NCBI GenBank assembly: GCA_036558265.1
Contig: DATBFY010000422.1
Location: 1-10,734 of the forward strand
Length of the DNA: 10,734 nucleotides
DNA from: RYN-433 sp036558265
GTDB lineage: Bacteria > Planctomycetota > Phycisphaerae > Tepidisphaerales > Tepidisphaeraceae
Direction of reading: 5' to 3'
How positions within the stretch are numbered: position 1 is the first letter of the stretch; each line of letters begins with the position of its first letter. Of the stretch, positions 1 to 7,280 are shown one piece after another. Under the pieces are notes generated by a model. It saw only the letters and a program-made list of their open reading frames with translations. It made no database searches and was not told the origin of the DNA. A program made the translations under genes and the position numbers.

Positions 1-499
1 GGATCGTCTCGTCGAGTTCGCTGCCCAGGGGGAAGTCGGACACCGTGTTCACCGGCAGGATCGGTCCGGCGATGCCGTTGACCGACTGCCCGTAGCGCGA
101 CTCGGCGCGCAGCTTTACGAAGGCGCCGGGCATCAGGCCCATGCGCATGAGGTCGATATTGACGACCAGGTCGAGGTTTCCGCCGTAGCGGGTGCCGGTG
201 TCGCGGCCGCCGTCGACGACCGACTGAACGACCTGGGTGAAGCCCAGGTCGAACTGGACGCCCTTTCGCGCGAGGTCCGCCCGCGGACCGCCCCAGTCCC
301 CCGTCAGCACGGGTCGCGACCAGAAGTTCCCGGTCAACGCCGCGATCGGCACGACGCCCTGGTCTGCCGCCGCCGACGACGACGCGGCGGCGCTGCCGTC
401 ATCGCCCCGCGCCGGGGCGGCGCCGAGGCACGCCGTCGTGAGGAGCACGACCAGACACGCGCGGACGATTGCGATCGAAACAACGCCGTGATGCGTCAT
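1..499 (-). CDS. OprB-family carbohydrate-selective porin, N-terminal part (runs off left edge)
   Basis: This is the first 166 codons of an outer-membrane beta-barrel porin of the OprB family, whose members let sugars and other small solutes cross the outer membrane. The start codon lies at 499-497 and is preceded by a GAGGA ribosome site about 8 bases upstream; a nearby upstream ATG runs into a stop at once. Residues 1 to about 32 form a signal peptide (hydrophobic core IVRACLVVLL, then an Ala-rich cleavage region), followed by a Ser/Ala-rich spacer. The family-typical entry motif LTGDWGG is at residues 65-71, followed by the pattern of alternating strands beginning GVQFDLGFTQVVQS. OprB proteins are usually 400-450 residues, so roughly two thirds lies outside the window. 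It sits 60 bp downstream of the receiver gene on the same strand and may be co-transcribed with it. The family is fairly certain; the substrate cannot be read from this part. Confidence 0.82.
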   Translation of the reverse strand, partial: MTHHGVVSIAIVRACLVVLLTTACLGAAPARGDDGSAAASSSAAADQGVVPIAALTGNFWSRPVLTGDWGGPRADLARKGVQFDLGFTQVVQSVVDGGRDTGTRYGGNLDLVVNIDLMRMGLMPGAFVKLRAESRYGQSVNGIAGPILPVNTVSDFPLGSELDETI

Positions 500-559
500 C
501 GCTCAGTCCTCATCGTGCCCGGCGGCGCGTCGCGTCCGTTGACTCGCGCGCGTTTCACA

Positions 560-979
560 CTACGTCGTCTGGCCGTCACGCGACGCCCGGTTCAGGAGCG
601 GTGACAGGTACCGCTCGTCACGCGCCGCGGCGCGTACCGCCGACAGCAGGTCCTCGCCCGCCGTGATCTTGAGCACGTATCCCAGTGCGCCGACTTCAAA
701 TGCCCGCTCGACCAGCGCCTCGTCGGCGTGCACGGTCACGAAGACGATCCGATTCGCCCGGTCGCGGTCCATCACCTGCTTGGCAGCGGCCAGGCCGTCC
801 AGGACGGGCATCGAAATGTCGGCCACGATCACGTCGGGATGCAGCTCGAACGCGGAGCGAATCAGGCTCTTCCCGTCGCTCACCGTGGCCACGACGTCGC
901 ATTCCGATTGCAGCAGCGCGCACAATTCGCTGGCGACCACCTCGTGATCCTCCGCGAGCAGCACGCGCACGCGCCTCAT
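560..979 (-). CDS. Stand-alone receiver (CheY-like) response regulator without an output domain
   Basis: This 139-residue cytoplasmic protein is almost entirely one receiver domain. The acidic pocket is E10/D11, the phospho-acceptor is D54 in VIVADISMP, the switch Thr is T82 in VFVTVHAD, the switch aromatic is Y101 and the conserved Lys is K104, so phosphorylation should be possible. The start is supported by GGAGG four bases before the ATG. It resembles the receiver of the NarL-type regulator at 3193-3828 from end to end (shared DISMP/DVSMP, HADxAL, SAGEEL-like and YLxPL segments). It stops about where that protein's linker to the HTH begins: the last residues are ASRDGQTT and only 60 bp separate it from the porin, so no HTH remnant can be present. 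It is either a genuine single-domain regulator (phosphate sink or protein-binding output) or an old truncation. Divergent from the kinase operon and upstream of the porin gene. Confidence 0.85.
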   Translation of the reverse strand: MRRVRVLLAEDHEVVASELCALLQSECDVVATVSDGKSLIRSAFELHPDVIVADISMPVLDGLAAAKQVMDRDRANRIVFVTVHADEALVERAFEVGALGYVLKITAGEDLLSAVRAAARDERYLSPLLNRASRDGQTT

Positions 980-1047
980 TCGGCCTCCGCGCGGGATTCA
1001 GCGCCACGCACGCGCGAGTCAACGCGCGCCGCGCGTGGCACGGGACG

Positions 1048-1066
1048 TCGAACGGGTCACGTTCGA
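1048..1066. promoter_or_regulatory. Candidate operator: 19-bp inverted repeat upstream of the receiver gene
   Basis: TCGAAC and GTTCGA are perfect inverted halves around a 7-base spacer (GGGTCAC). The element lies 69 bp upstream of the start of the leftward receiver gene. The dimension suits a dimeric HTH regulator, possibly the NarL-type protein encoded next door, but no binding specificity can be derived from the sequence. Confidence 0.35.
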
Positions 1067-1336
1067 AAAGGCCACGACCGCGGAAACCGCCGTGACCGGT
1101 CGATCTCGGGCAGGAGCGTATTTGAACCCGCACCCCTGACGGCAGCGGAAAACTACGCGCATCGGCCTCAGTAAATCTCCCGAATCTCATGCAGATGCCG
1201 CCAAGTCTCAATGCGTGGACGGCCGCCCCGCCAACGGCATGCCCGCCGCTTCCGCGGCGACGCACTCCCTTTTTGGCCAACGGATGGTTTGCCCCCGATT
1301 AATTCCGACATTTTCTTTTTCCGATCCCTTGCTCGG

Positions 1337-1345
1337 TGCTATAGT
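1337..1345 (+). promoter_or_regulatory. Extended -10 promoter candidate for the kinase/regulator operon
   Basis: TGCTATAGT combines the TGn extension with a -10 hexamer matching TATAAT at five of six positions. The -35 position at 17-bp spacing (1317-1322, TTTTCC) is poor, which is usual for extended -10 promoters. Transcription would start near 1352, leaving a leader of about 57 bases before the GTG at 1409. An AT-rich tract (1298-1321) lies just upstream. Confidence 0.45.
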
Positions 1346-1408
1346 TCGCAGCGCGGGTTAGTGCGGTGAACGGGCGATGGACGCGCGTCAGGATGTCTCG
1401 CCCATTTA

Positions 1409-3196
1409 GTGAACAAATCTGAGCGTGGGATTTCTTCTCCCCGCGCCGCGCGGGCGATGCGAGAGAAAACCGGAACAACCTCCGGACGCGACGGCGTCCC
1501 GTTCTTCTCGCCCACCGTTGGGAACGGTGCGGACCAGGCCGCGACGCTGCCCCATCGCATTCTGGCATTGCTGCGCGGGTCGCATGCCGCCAGGGCGACG
1601 CTCACCGGGCTCATGTACTACGTCGGCGGGCAGATCGACGCGTTCATGGGGACACCCTCGTCGCCGGCCGCGCTCTGGCCGCCCAACGCCATCCTCCTGA
1701 CTGCCCTGCTCTTCGCACCGCCCGGCATTTGGTGGATGTACCTCCTGGCCGCCGCGCTGGCGGACCGCGCGATCAGTTGGCCGCTGGCGGCGTGGTGGGC
1801 GGGTGGCCTGTACGTGAGCAACACGCTGCAGACCGTTCTCGCGGTGACGTTGCTGCGCCTGACGTGGCGCGGATCGCCGAACTGGCGGCAATTTCGATTT
1901 CTGATCCACTTCCTTTTGAGCGCCGTCGTCCTCGCGCCGCTCGTCGGGGCGTTCCTGGGCGCCGCTACGGTCCACGGCTTTCGCCCGGACGTGCCCTTCT
2001 GGGCCGCCTGGCGCGGCTGGTTCATCGCCAACGCGCTGACGAACCTGATATTGGTTCCCACCGTGGCGATCGCCGCGATGTCGATGAATGCGGAAGGGAA
2101 GCGGCCTCACTGGCACCCCGACCGGGGGGCGGAAGCCGCACTGGTCTTCCTGGGCCTGCTGGCCGGCTCGGTCGGGGTGTTCGAGCTCTTCCACCCGCAC
2201 TCCGACGTGATCGCCGCCCTGCTCTACGTGCCGTTGCCCTTCATGCTGTGGACGGCCGTTCGCTTCGGCCCGGGCCTGAGCAGCGCCGCGCAGTTGCTGG
2301 TCGTCCTGGTCGCCCTGCACGGCACCACCCACGGCCGGGGTCCGTTCGCAGGCTTGTCCCACGCCGCCAACGTCCTCCAGCTCCAACTGTTCCTCCTGGC
2401 CATCTGCCTGCCGATCATGTTCCTGGCGGCGGCGCTCTGGGAGCGGGGCCAGGCGATCGCGGCGCTCATCGCGAGCGAACGCCAGGCCCACCGCGCCAGG
2501 GAAAAGCTCGAGCAGAGCAACCACGAGGTGCAAGAGCTGGCCGGACGGCTGATCGCCGCCCAGGAGGAGGAGCGCAGCCGCATCGCCCGCGAATTGCATG
2601 ACGACCTCAGCCAGCGCCTGGCGACTATTTCCCTGGGGCTCAGCGCGCTCAAACGGCACACCCAGGGGAATGGGCAGAAGGATCTCTCGCGGCTCCAGGG
2701 CGTCACGGTCGAGCTCGCCGCCGAGTTTCGATCGCTGTCTCACGAGCTTCACCCGGGCATCCTGCAACACGCGGGGCTCACCGCCGCCCTGCGCGCGCGC
2801 TGCCGCGAACTGGACGGCCACAACGGCATGTCGGTAACGTTCGCGGGGGATGACGACCTGGCCGTGGCCGATGTGCCGCCCGCCGTCGCCTCGTGCCTCT
2901 ACCGGATCGCCCAGGAGGCCCTTCGAAACGTCTCGCGGCACGCGGGCGCGCGACGGGCGGCAGTGGTCCTCCGCTCCGACCCGCGCGCCCTGCGATTGAC
3001 CGTCTGCGACGACGGGCGCGGCTTTGACCTGGCCGCCTGCCGATCGTCCGCCGGCGTCGGCCTGGTGAGCATGGAGGAGCGGGTTCGGCTGGTTCACGGC
3101 ACAGTCGAGATCGATACGCATCCGGGTCGGGGCACGGAGCTGCGGGTCAGCGTCCCGCTTGCAACCGTGGCGGGGCGAAACGGGGGCAGCCGATGA
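1409..3196 (+). CDS. MASE1-domain membrane sensor histidine kinase (HisKA_3 type)
   Basis: This 595-residue inner-membrane protein autophosphorylates on His in response to an unknown signal and should pass the phosphate to the regulator encoded just downstream. Residues about 65-350 form a MASE1-type sensor of roughly eight hydrophobic helices, with the characteristic ALWPPNAILLTALLF segment. A short coiled coil (ERQAHRAREKLEQ) follows. The HisKA_3 motif EERSRIARELHDDLSQRLA carries the phosphoacceptor H397. The HATPase domain has its N box at N507 (EALRNVSRHAG), a G1 box at D534/D535-GRGF, and a G2-like G549-VG. The start is uncertain: GTG at 1409 has only a distant AGGA, while ATG at 1457 has no clear ribosome site; the MASE1 domain begins downstream of both. 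The stop TGA overlaps the next gene's ATG in an ATGA junction. The kinase assignment is firm; the signal is unknown. Confidence 0.9.
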   Translation: MNKSERGISSPRAARAMREKTGTTSGRDGVPFFSPTVGNGADQAATLPHRILALLRGSHAARATLTGLMYYVGGQIDAFMGTPSSPAALWPPNAILLTALLFAPPGIWWMYLLAAALADRAISWPLAAWWAGGLYVSNTLQTVLAVTLLRLTWRGSPNWRQFRFLIHFLLSAVVLAPLVGAFLGAATVHGFRPDVPFWAAWRGWFIANALTNLILVPTVAIAAMSMNAEGKRPHWHPDRGAEAALVFLGLLAGSVGVFELFHPHSDVIAALLYVPLPFMLWTAVRFGPGLSSAAQLLVVLVALHGTTHGRGPFAGLSHAANVLQLQLFLLAICLPIMFLAAALWERGQAIAALIASERQAHRAREKLEQSNHEVQELAGRLIAAQEEERSRIARELHDDLSQRLATISLGLSALKRHTQGNGQKDLSRLQGVTVELAAEFRSLSHELHPGILQHAGLTAALRARCRELDGHNGMSVTFAGDDDLAVADVPPAVASCLYRIAQEALRNVSRHAGARRAAVVLRSDPRALRLTVCDDGRGFDLAACRSSAGVGLVSMEERVRLVHGTVEIDTHPGRGTELRVSVPLATVAGRNGGSR

Positions 3197-3828
3197 CGCC
3201 GCGTCCGCGGATCATCCTCGCCGACGATCACACGCTCGTGGCCGAGATGCTGGCCCGGTTCCTGGTGGACACCTGCGACCTGGTCGCCGTCGTGGACGAC
3301 GGTCGCAAGCTCGTGGAGGCGGTCAAGCGCGGGAAGCCGGACGTCGTCGTCGCGGACGTCAGCATGCCCGGGATGGACGGGCTCGATGCCTTGCGCCGGC
3401 TTCGATCCGAGGGCATCGAGACACGGTTCATCTTTTTGACGATGCACGCCGACGCCGCCCTGGCCGGGCAGGCGTTCAAGGCCGGGGCGTCCGGTTACCT
3501 GTTGAAGAGCTCCGCGGGGGAAGAGCTGACGCAGGCGCTGGCGGACGTCCTCAAGGGCCGCCTCTACCTGACCCCGCTCATTGCCCGGAGCGTCCTTGAC
3601 GCGATGTCCACGCCGAGCCACTCCCTGGTGGACCGGCTCACCCTGCGGCAGCGCGAGGTGCTGGCGCTGGTTGTCCAGGGGCGGTCGATGAAGGAGATCG
3701 CGGCCGCCATGAGCGTTTCGCCGCGCACCGTCGAAACGCACAAGTACGAGATGATGCACGCGCTGGGCGTCCAGACCACCGCCGAGCTGATCCACCTGGC
3801 GTTTCAAAACGGCCTGGTCGCCCCGTGA
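3193..3828 (+). CDS. NarL/FixJ-family DNA-binding response regulator
   Basis: This 211-residue cytoplasmic transcription regulator is the obvious partner of the MASE1 kinase. Its start overlaps the kinase stop by four bases (ATGA), so translation is probably coupled. The receiver spans residues about 5-125: acidic pair D11/D12, phospho-acceptor D55 in VVADVSMPGMDG, switch T83 in IFLTMHAD, Y102 and K105. The LuxR-type four-helix HTH is residues about 147-211, with the family signature LTLRQREVLALVVQGRSMKE and the recognition-helix region SVSPRTVETHKYEMM. Length and architecture are standard for the family. The receiver is strikingly close to the stand-alone receiver protein at 560-979. Targets are unknown; neighbouring transport and VIT-VWA genes are candidates by position. 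Confidence 0.93.
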   Translation: MTPRPRIILADDHTLVAEMLARFLVDTCDLVAVVDDGRKLVEAVKRGKPDVVVADVSMPGMDGLDALRRLRSEGIETRFIFLTMHADAALAGQAFKAGASGYLLKSSAGEELTQALADVLKGRLYLTPLIARSVLDAMSTPSHSLVDRLTLRQREVLALVVQGRSMKEIAAAMSVSPRTVETHKYEMMHALGVQTTAELIHLAFQNGLVAP

Positions 3829-3879
3829 TGGGTGCAACTTGTGCGGGGTTCGAGCGTCCAACGCGGGCGTCACCCTGGC

Positions 3880-3885
3880 AAGGAG
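3880..3885 (+). promoter_or_regulatory. Ribosome binding site deciding the start of the VIT-VWA gene
   Basis: AAGGAG lies four bases before the ATG at 3890. The reading frame is open back to an ATG-like position at 3839, but that start has no ribosome site and would put 17 residues in front of a perfectly formed signal peptide, so 3890 is preferred. Confidence 0.7.
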
Positions 3886-3889
3886 CATT

Positions 3890-6800
3890 ATGCGCCGATC
3901 GTTTGGTTTGGCTTCTCTTCTGGTCCTGCTGATCTCGCCCGCGACGCTCGCGCAGATGCCGCAGCTCCTGGCGAAGAATCCGGACGACCCGGCGGACAAG
4001 CCGCACCCGGTGGCGATCGCCAAGGCCGACGTATCCCTGATGGCGGCCGGGCGGCTTTGCCAGACGACGGTGACGCTGACGTTTCGCAATGACGCCGACC
4101 GGGTGCTGGAGGGGGACCTGGTCTTCCCGCTGCCGGAGAACGCGACGGTCAGCGGATATGGGCTGGACGTGAACGGCCAGCTCGTGGACGCGGTGACGAT
4201 CGAGAAGGAGAAGGCGCGGGTCGTGTTTGAGAGCGAGACCCGGCGCGGGATCGATCCGGGGATCGTCGAGCAGGTGCAGGGGAACAACTTCCGCACGCGC
4301 GTCCACCCGATCCCCGCGAAGGGCACGCGGACGATCCGCGTGCAGTACGTGTCCGAGCCGCTGACGCAGGGGGATCAACTGCTGTACAAGCTGCCGGTGA
4401 GATGGCCCGGCGCGACGCCGGAACTGACCGTGCGGATCGAGTCGGTCTCGGCGCAGGCGCCCAAGGTCGAGGGGCTTCCCGAATTGAAGTGGCACACGGA
4501 CGGCAACCGCCACGTCGGGCAGGTCAACCTGGGGGCACGGGCGTTCGCGTCCGATGTCGTCGCCGCCCTGCCGGCGTCGTCCGCGCCACCGGTCCTGGTG
4601 GAGAAGCGGACCACGCAAGGCGAGCAGCTTACGAAGACCGAGCATTACTTCGTCCTCAATGACACGCCCGCGGTCACTCCGGAAACCCGGACGGCGGTTC
4701 GCGCCAAGCCCAGCCGGATCGCGATCGCGTGGGATGCCTCGCTGTCGCGCGGCAAGGTCGATCACGCAAAAGAACTGGAGCTGATCTCCAGGCACCTTGC
4801 GACGCTCGGCGAGGTCGGTGTTGACGTGATCGTCTTCCGAAACGTGCCGGAGACGGCGAAGAGCTTTGCCGTGAAGAACGGCGATCCGTCGGAGGTCGCG
4901 AAGTACCTGTCCTCGCTGGCGTACGACGGCGGGACGAACCTGTCGGCGGTCGAATTTACCCGGCGCGTATCGGACGATAAGACCGGCGCGAAGCTGCAGC
5001 CGATGCCGCCGGTCGGGTACTACCTGCTCTTCACCGACGGCCTGTCGAACCTTGGGCCGGAACTGCCGGCGTCGGTCGAGGCGCCCGTTTACGCGGTCGC
5101 GGTCGATCCGCGCTCGAATCACAACCTGCTCAGGCGGCTCTCGGCGAGTTCCGGCGGGCAGTACCTCAACCTCGAATCGATCGACGTCAAGCAGGCGCTG
5201 GCGGCGATGACCGAAGAACCGTACTCGCTCCTTTCGGTGGATTACGACGCAAAGGAGATCGCCGACGTTTATCCGCGTCTGCCACAGCCGATCCAGGGGC
5301 ACATCACGTTGGCCGGGCGGTTGCTCGCAACGTCGGCGAAGGTCACGCTCAATTATGGCCGAGGCGGCAACGTTATGGCGCGCGTGCCGGTGACGATCAC
5401 GCGGGAGGGCGCGGTCGAGGGGAGTCTCGCGCCGCGATTCTGGGCGCAGCTCAAGCTGGCGGACCTCTCGGCGAGCCCGGAGAAGAACGAGGCGGACATC
5501 GTCGCGCTGGGCAAGGGGTTCAATCTCGTCACGCCCTACACGTCGATGATCGTGCTCGAGACCGTGGAGCAGTACCTGCGGCACGGGATCGTCCCGCCCA
5601 GGTCGCGGGCGGACGTGTACGCCCAGTTCATCCAGCGGATCGAGCGGCAGCAGGCGGTCGCGGCCAACGAGGAGCGGGCCAAGATCGACCGCGTGGTGGC
5701 GATGTGGAACGGGCGCCTGGCGTGGTGGAACCAGGAGTTCAAGTACGCGGCGGATTTCAAGTACCGGGCGCCCCCGCCGGCCAAGCCGGCGGTGGTCGCG
5801 GCGGGTGGCGTAACGGCCGCGCGGGGTTTGAGTGACGGCGTGAGCGGGTCGGGGGGCCGCGCGGTCGACGCGGCGCCGGCCGCCATCCCGCCGGCGCAGA
5901 CGCCGGCGCCGGTGGATCATGCCGAACGCGGGCGCGCCCAGGGCCAAGTGCCTCAGGCGACCGGCGAGACGGCACCACAGGCCGGGCCGACGGGTGGGGT
6001 CGAGGGCCGTCGAGCCGGCGTTGCGTCGGGTCCGGTTGCACAGGACCGCCTACAGCAGGCCGCCGGAGAACCGGTCGACCATGAGGCCCTGATCCGCTCG
6101 CCACAGTCGAGGCTGGCAGTCCGCGGGACGCGTGTTTCGCTGGCGGTTCACGATGCGCGCGGCGAGCGCCCCGCCGAGGACGCCGTGCGATTAAAGCGCG
6201 ACGGCAGCGACCCCGCGGGCGACACCGCTGGCGCGGCATTCGGCGACAGCCTGGGCATCAAGCCCTGGACGCCGGAGACCCCCTACCTCAAGGCGCTCCA
6301 GGGCGCGGCGGCCGATCAGGCGTACACCGTCTACCTGTCGCAGCGGAAATCTTACGAGTCCTCTCCCGCCTTCTACCTCGATTGCGCCGACTTCTTCATG
6401 AAGGATCAGCCGGACCTGGCGCTGCGGATCCTGACGAACATCCCCGAGCTGGCGCTGGATGACGGCCGGCTGCTCCGCATTGCCGCCCATCGGCTGCAAC
6501 AGCTCGGACAGACGGACCTGGCGATCGATCTTTTCGAGCGGGTGGTCAAGCTCCGGCCCGAGGAACCGCAGTCCTTCCGCGACCTGGCATTGGCGCTGGC
6601 GGACCGCGCCGACGCCCGTGCCGAGACGCACGATACGGACCGCGCCCGCTCCGATTACGAGCGAAGCCTGCAACTGCTCCACAAGGTCGTCATGAACCCG
6701 TGGCAGCGCTTCGAAGAGATCGAGTTGATCGCGCTGACCGAGGCCAACCGGATCCTGACTCGAGCCCAATCCGCAATCGGCAATCCGCAATCGGCGATTC

Positions 6801-7204
6801 ATAACCCCTTCGATCCGCGCCTGGTCAAGCTCCTCGACCCGGACCTGCGCATCGTGATGACCTGGGACACCGACAACACCGACATCGACCTGCACGTCAC
6901 CGAACCGTCGGGTGAGACGTGCGTCTACAACCACAACCGAACGACGATCGGCGGCGCGCTCTCCAAGGACTTCACACAGGGTTATGGCCCCGAGGAGTAC
7001 CTGCTCCGGCATACGATGCCCGGCCAGTACAAGATCCAGGCGCACTTTTACGGCAACCGCGACCAGCAACTGGTGGGCCCGACCACCGTGCAGGCGACCG
7101 TCATCACCCACTACGGCCGCCCCGACGAGCGCCGGCAGTCGATAACGCTGCGGCTGAAGGACGCCAAGGAGATGGTGGATGTGGGGACGATCGAGGTGAG
7201 GTGA
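3890..7204 (+). CDS. Secreted VIT-VWA protein with TPR and C-terminal DUF2135 domain
   Basis: A 1104-residue exported protein of unknown function. The signal peptide is residues 1-21 (core FGLASLLVLLIS, cleavage TLA|Q). A VIT domain follows (about 45-155, with VFPLPENATVSGY and the IEKEKARVVFE region), the same module found in inter-alpha-trypsin inhibitor heavy chains. A VWA domain (about 278-430) has an intact MIDAS metal site: D282-A-S284-L-S286, T349 in DGGTNLSA and D383 in LFTDGLSN. A beta-rich stretch ends in the family-typical VTPYTSMIVLE (about 547). Residues about 624-785 are a Pro/Ala/Gly-rich linker. A TPR-like helical segment covers about 850-935, and a DUF2135 domain fills about 985-1104 (WDTDNTDIDLHVTEPSGE onward). 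A heptamer repeat encodes SAIGNPQSAIHNP between TPR and DUF2135. It lies 61 bp after the regulator gene. Probably a periplasmic or surface metal-dependent adhesion or scaffold protein; that role is inferred. Confidence 0.85.
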   Translation: MRRSFGLASLLVLLISPATLAQMPQLLAKNPDDPADKPHPVAIAKADVSLMAAGRLCQTTVTLTFRNDADRVLEGDLVFPLPENATVSGYGLDVNGQLVDAVTIEKEKARVVFESETRRGIDPGIVEQVQGNNFRTRVHPIPAKGTRTIRVQYVSEPLTQGDQLLYKLPVRWPGATPELTVRIESVSAQAPKVEGLPELKWHTDGNRHVGQVNLGARAFASDVVAALPASSAPPVLVEKRTTQGEQLTKTEHYFVLNDTPAVTPETRTAVRAKPSRIAIAWDASLSRGKVDHAKELELISRHLATLGEVGVDVIVFRNVPETAKSFAVKNGDPSEVAKYLSSLAYDGGTNLSAVEFTRRVSDDKTGAKLQPMPPVGYYLLFTDGLSNLGPELPASVEAPVYAVAVDPRSNHNLLRRLSASSGGQYLNLESIDVKQALAAMTEEPYSLLSVDYDAKEIADVYPRLPQPIQGHITLAGRLLATSAKVTLNYGRGGNVMARVPVTITREGAVEGSLAPRFWAQLKLADLSASPEKNEADIVALGKGFNLVTPYTSMIVLETVEQYLRHGIVPPRSRADVYAQFIQRIERQQAVAANEERAKIDRVVAMWNGRLAWWNQEFKYAADFKYRAPPPAKPAVVAAGGVTAARGLSDGVSGSGGRAVDAAPAAIPPAQTPAPVDHAERGRAQGQVPQATGETAPQAGPTGGVEGRRAGVASGPVAQDRLQQAAGEPVDHEALIRSPQSRLAVRGTRVSLAVHDARGERPAEDAVRLKRDGSDPAGDTAGAAFGDSLGIKPWTPETPYLKALQGAAADQAYTVYLSQRKSYESSPAFYLDCADFFMKDQPDLALRILTNIPELALDDGRLLRIAAHRLQQLGQTDLAIDLFERVVKLRPEEPQSFRDLALALADRADARAETHDTDRARSDYERSLQLLHKVVMNPWQRFEEIELIALTEANRILTRAQSAIGNPQSAIHNPFDPRLVKLLDPDLRIVMTWDTDNTDIDLHVTEPSGETCVYNHNRTTIGGALSKDFTQGYGPEEYLLRHTMPGQYKIQAHFYGNRDQQLVGPTTVQATVITHYGRPDERRQSITLRLKDAKEMVDVGTIEVR
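6767..6801 (+). repeat. Heptamer tandem repeat inside the VIT-VWA coding sequence
   Basis: Five consecutive 7-base units CAATCCG, CAATCGG, CAATCCG, CAATCGG and CGATTCA make a perfect 14-bp tandem duplication (6767-6794) plus a degenerate unit. The translation is SAIGNPQSAIHNP, residues 961-973. This peptide style, cycling through the three frames of a heptamer, is one I associate with intergenic repeat arrays in GC-rich environmental genomes. It sits in the loop joining the TPR and DUF2135 parts, where an insertion would be tolerated. Confidence 0.8.
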
Positions 7205-7215
7205 GACTTGAAGAC

Positions 7216-7272
7216 GAGGATGGAGGATAGAGGATGGAAGATGGACCAGGGCCTGCGCCATCTTCCATCTTC
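7216..7272. repeat. Inverted heptamer repeat cluster forming a 15-bp hairpin
   Basis: Four direct heptamers (GAGGATG, GAGGATA, GAGGATG, GAAGATG; 7216-7243) are followed after a 15-base gap by two inverted copies of the last unit (CATCTTC twice, 7259-7272). Together 7230-7244 and 7258-7272 form a 15-bp stem with one G-T pair and a 13-base loop. It starts 11 bases after the VIT-VWA stop codon. It could act as a 3'-end stabiliser or weak terminator; there is no real T-run after it (only TATTAATTT), so a classical terminator is doubtful. Confidence 0.75.
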
Positions 7273-7280
7273 GTATTAAT

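Larger units (their letters stand above)
980..1408. other. Divergent intergenic region between the receiver gene and the kinase operon
   Basis: No convincing coding sequence is seen in these 429 bases. The region must contain the promoters for both directions. Visible elements are a 6-N7-6 inverted repeat at 1048-1066 upstream of the leftward receiver gene, a GC hairpin at 1244-1259 (6-bp stem CGCCGC/GCGGCG, TTCC loop) followed shortly by a run of five T at about 1270, and an extended -10 promoter candidate near 1337-1345 for the kinase operon. I see no good -10 box for the leftward gene. A local stretch with a tRNA T-loop-like string was examined and rejected. Confidence 0.6.

Noticed and set aside
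1106..1190. tRNA-like stretch on the minus strand with GGTTCAAAT and partial acceptor pairing (TCGGG/CCCGA)
   Set aside because: The T-loop string is out of register with the acceptor ends by three bases, the G53-C61 pair is missing, and no D-arm or anticodon arm can be drawn.
1244..1275. GC hairpin followed by a T-run as an intrinsic terminator
   Set aside because: The T-run is separated from the stem by several bases and no plus-strand gene ends upstream, so a terminator role has no purpose here.
1406..3121. Long open frame on the minus strand (571 codons) opposite the histidine kinase
   Set aside because: The plus-strand frame has clear kinase motifs; the opposite frame has an Arg/Gln/Gly-rich composition with no domain and no ribosome site, as expected for antisense frames in GC-rich DNA.
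3839..3889. Upstream in-frame extension of the VIT-VWA gene
   Set aside because: No ribosome site there, and the extension would bury the signal peptide 17 residues inside the protein; ATG 3890 has AAGGAG at good spacing.
3638..5947. Long open frame on the minus strand (769 codons) opposite the regulator and the VIT-VWA gene
   Set aside because: It is antisense to two firmly identified genes, crosses the gap between them, and is dominated by Arg, Asp and Val without any recognisable domain.
6767..7272. Heptamer arrays as a CRISPR array
   Set aside because: Units are 7 bases long and contiguous, without spacers, and no cas gene is present.
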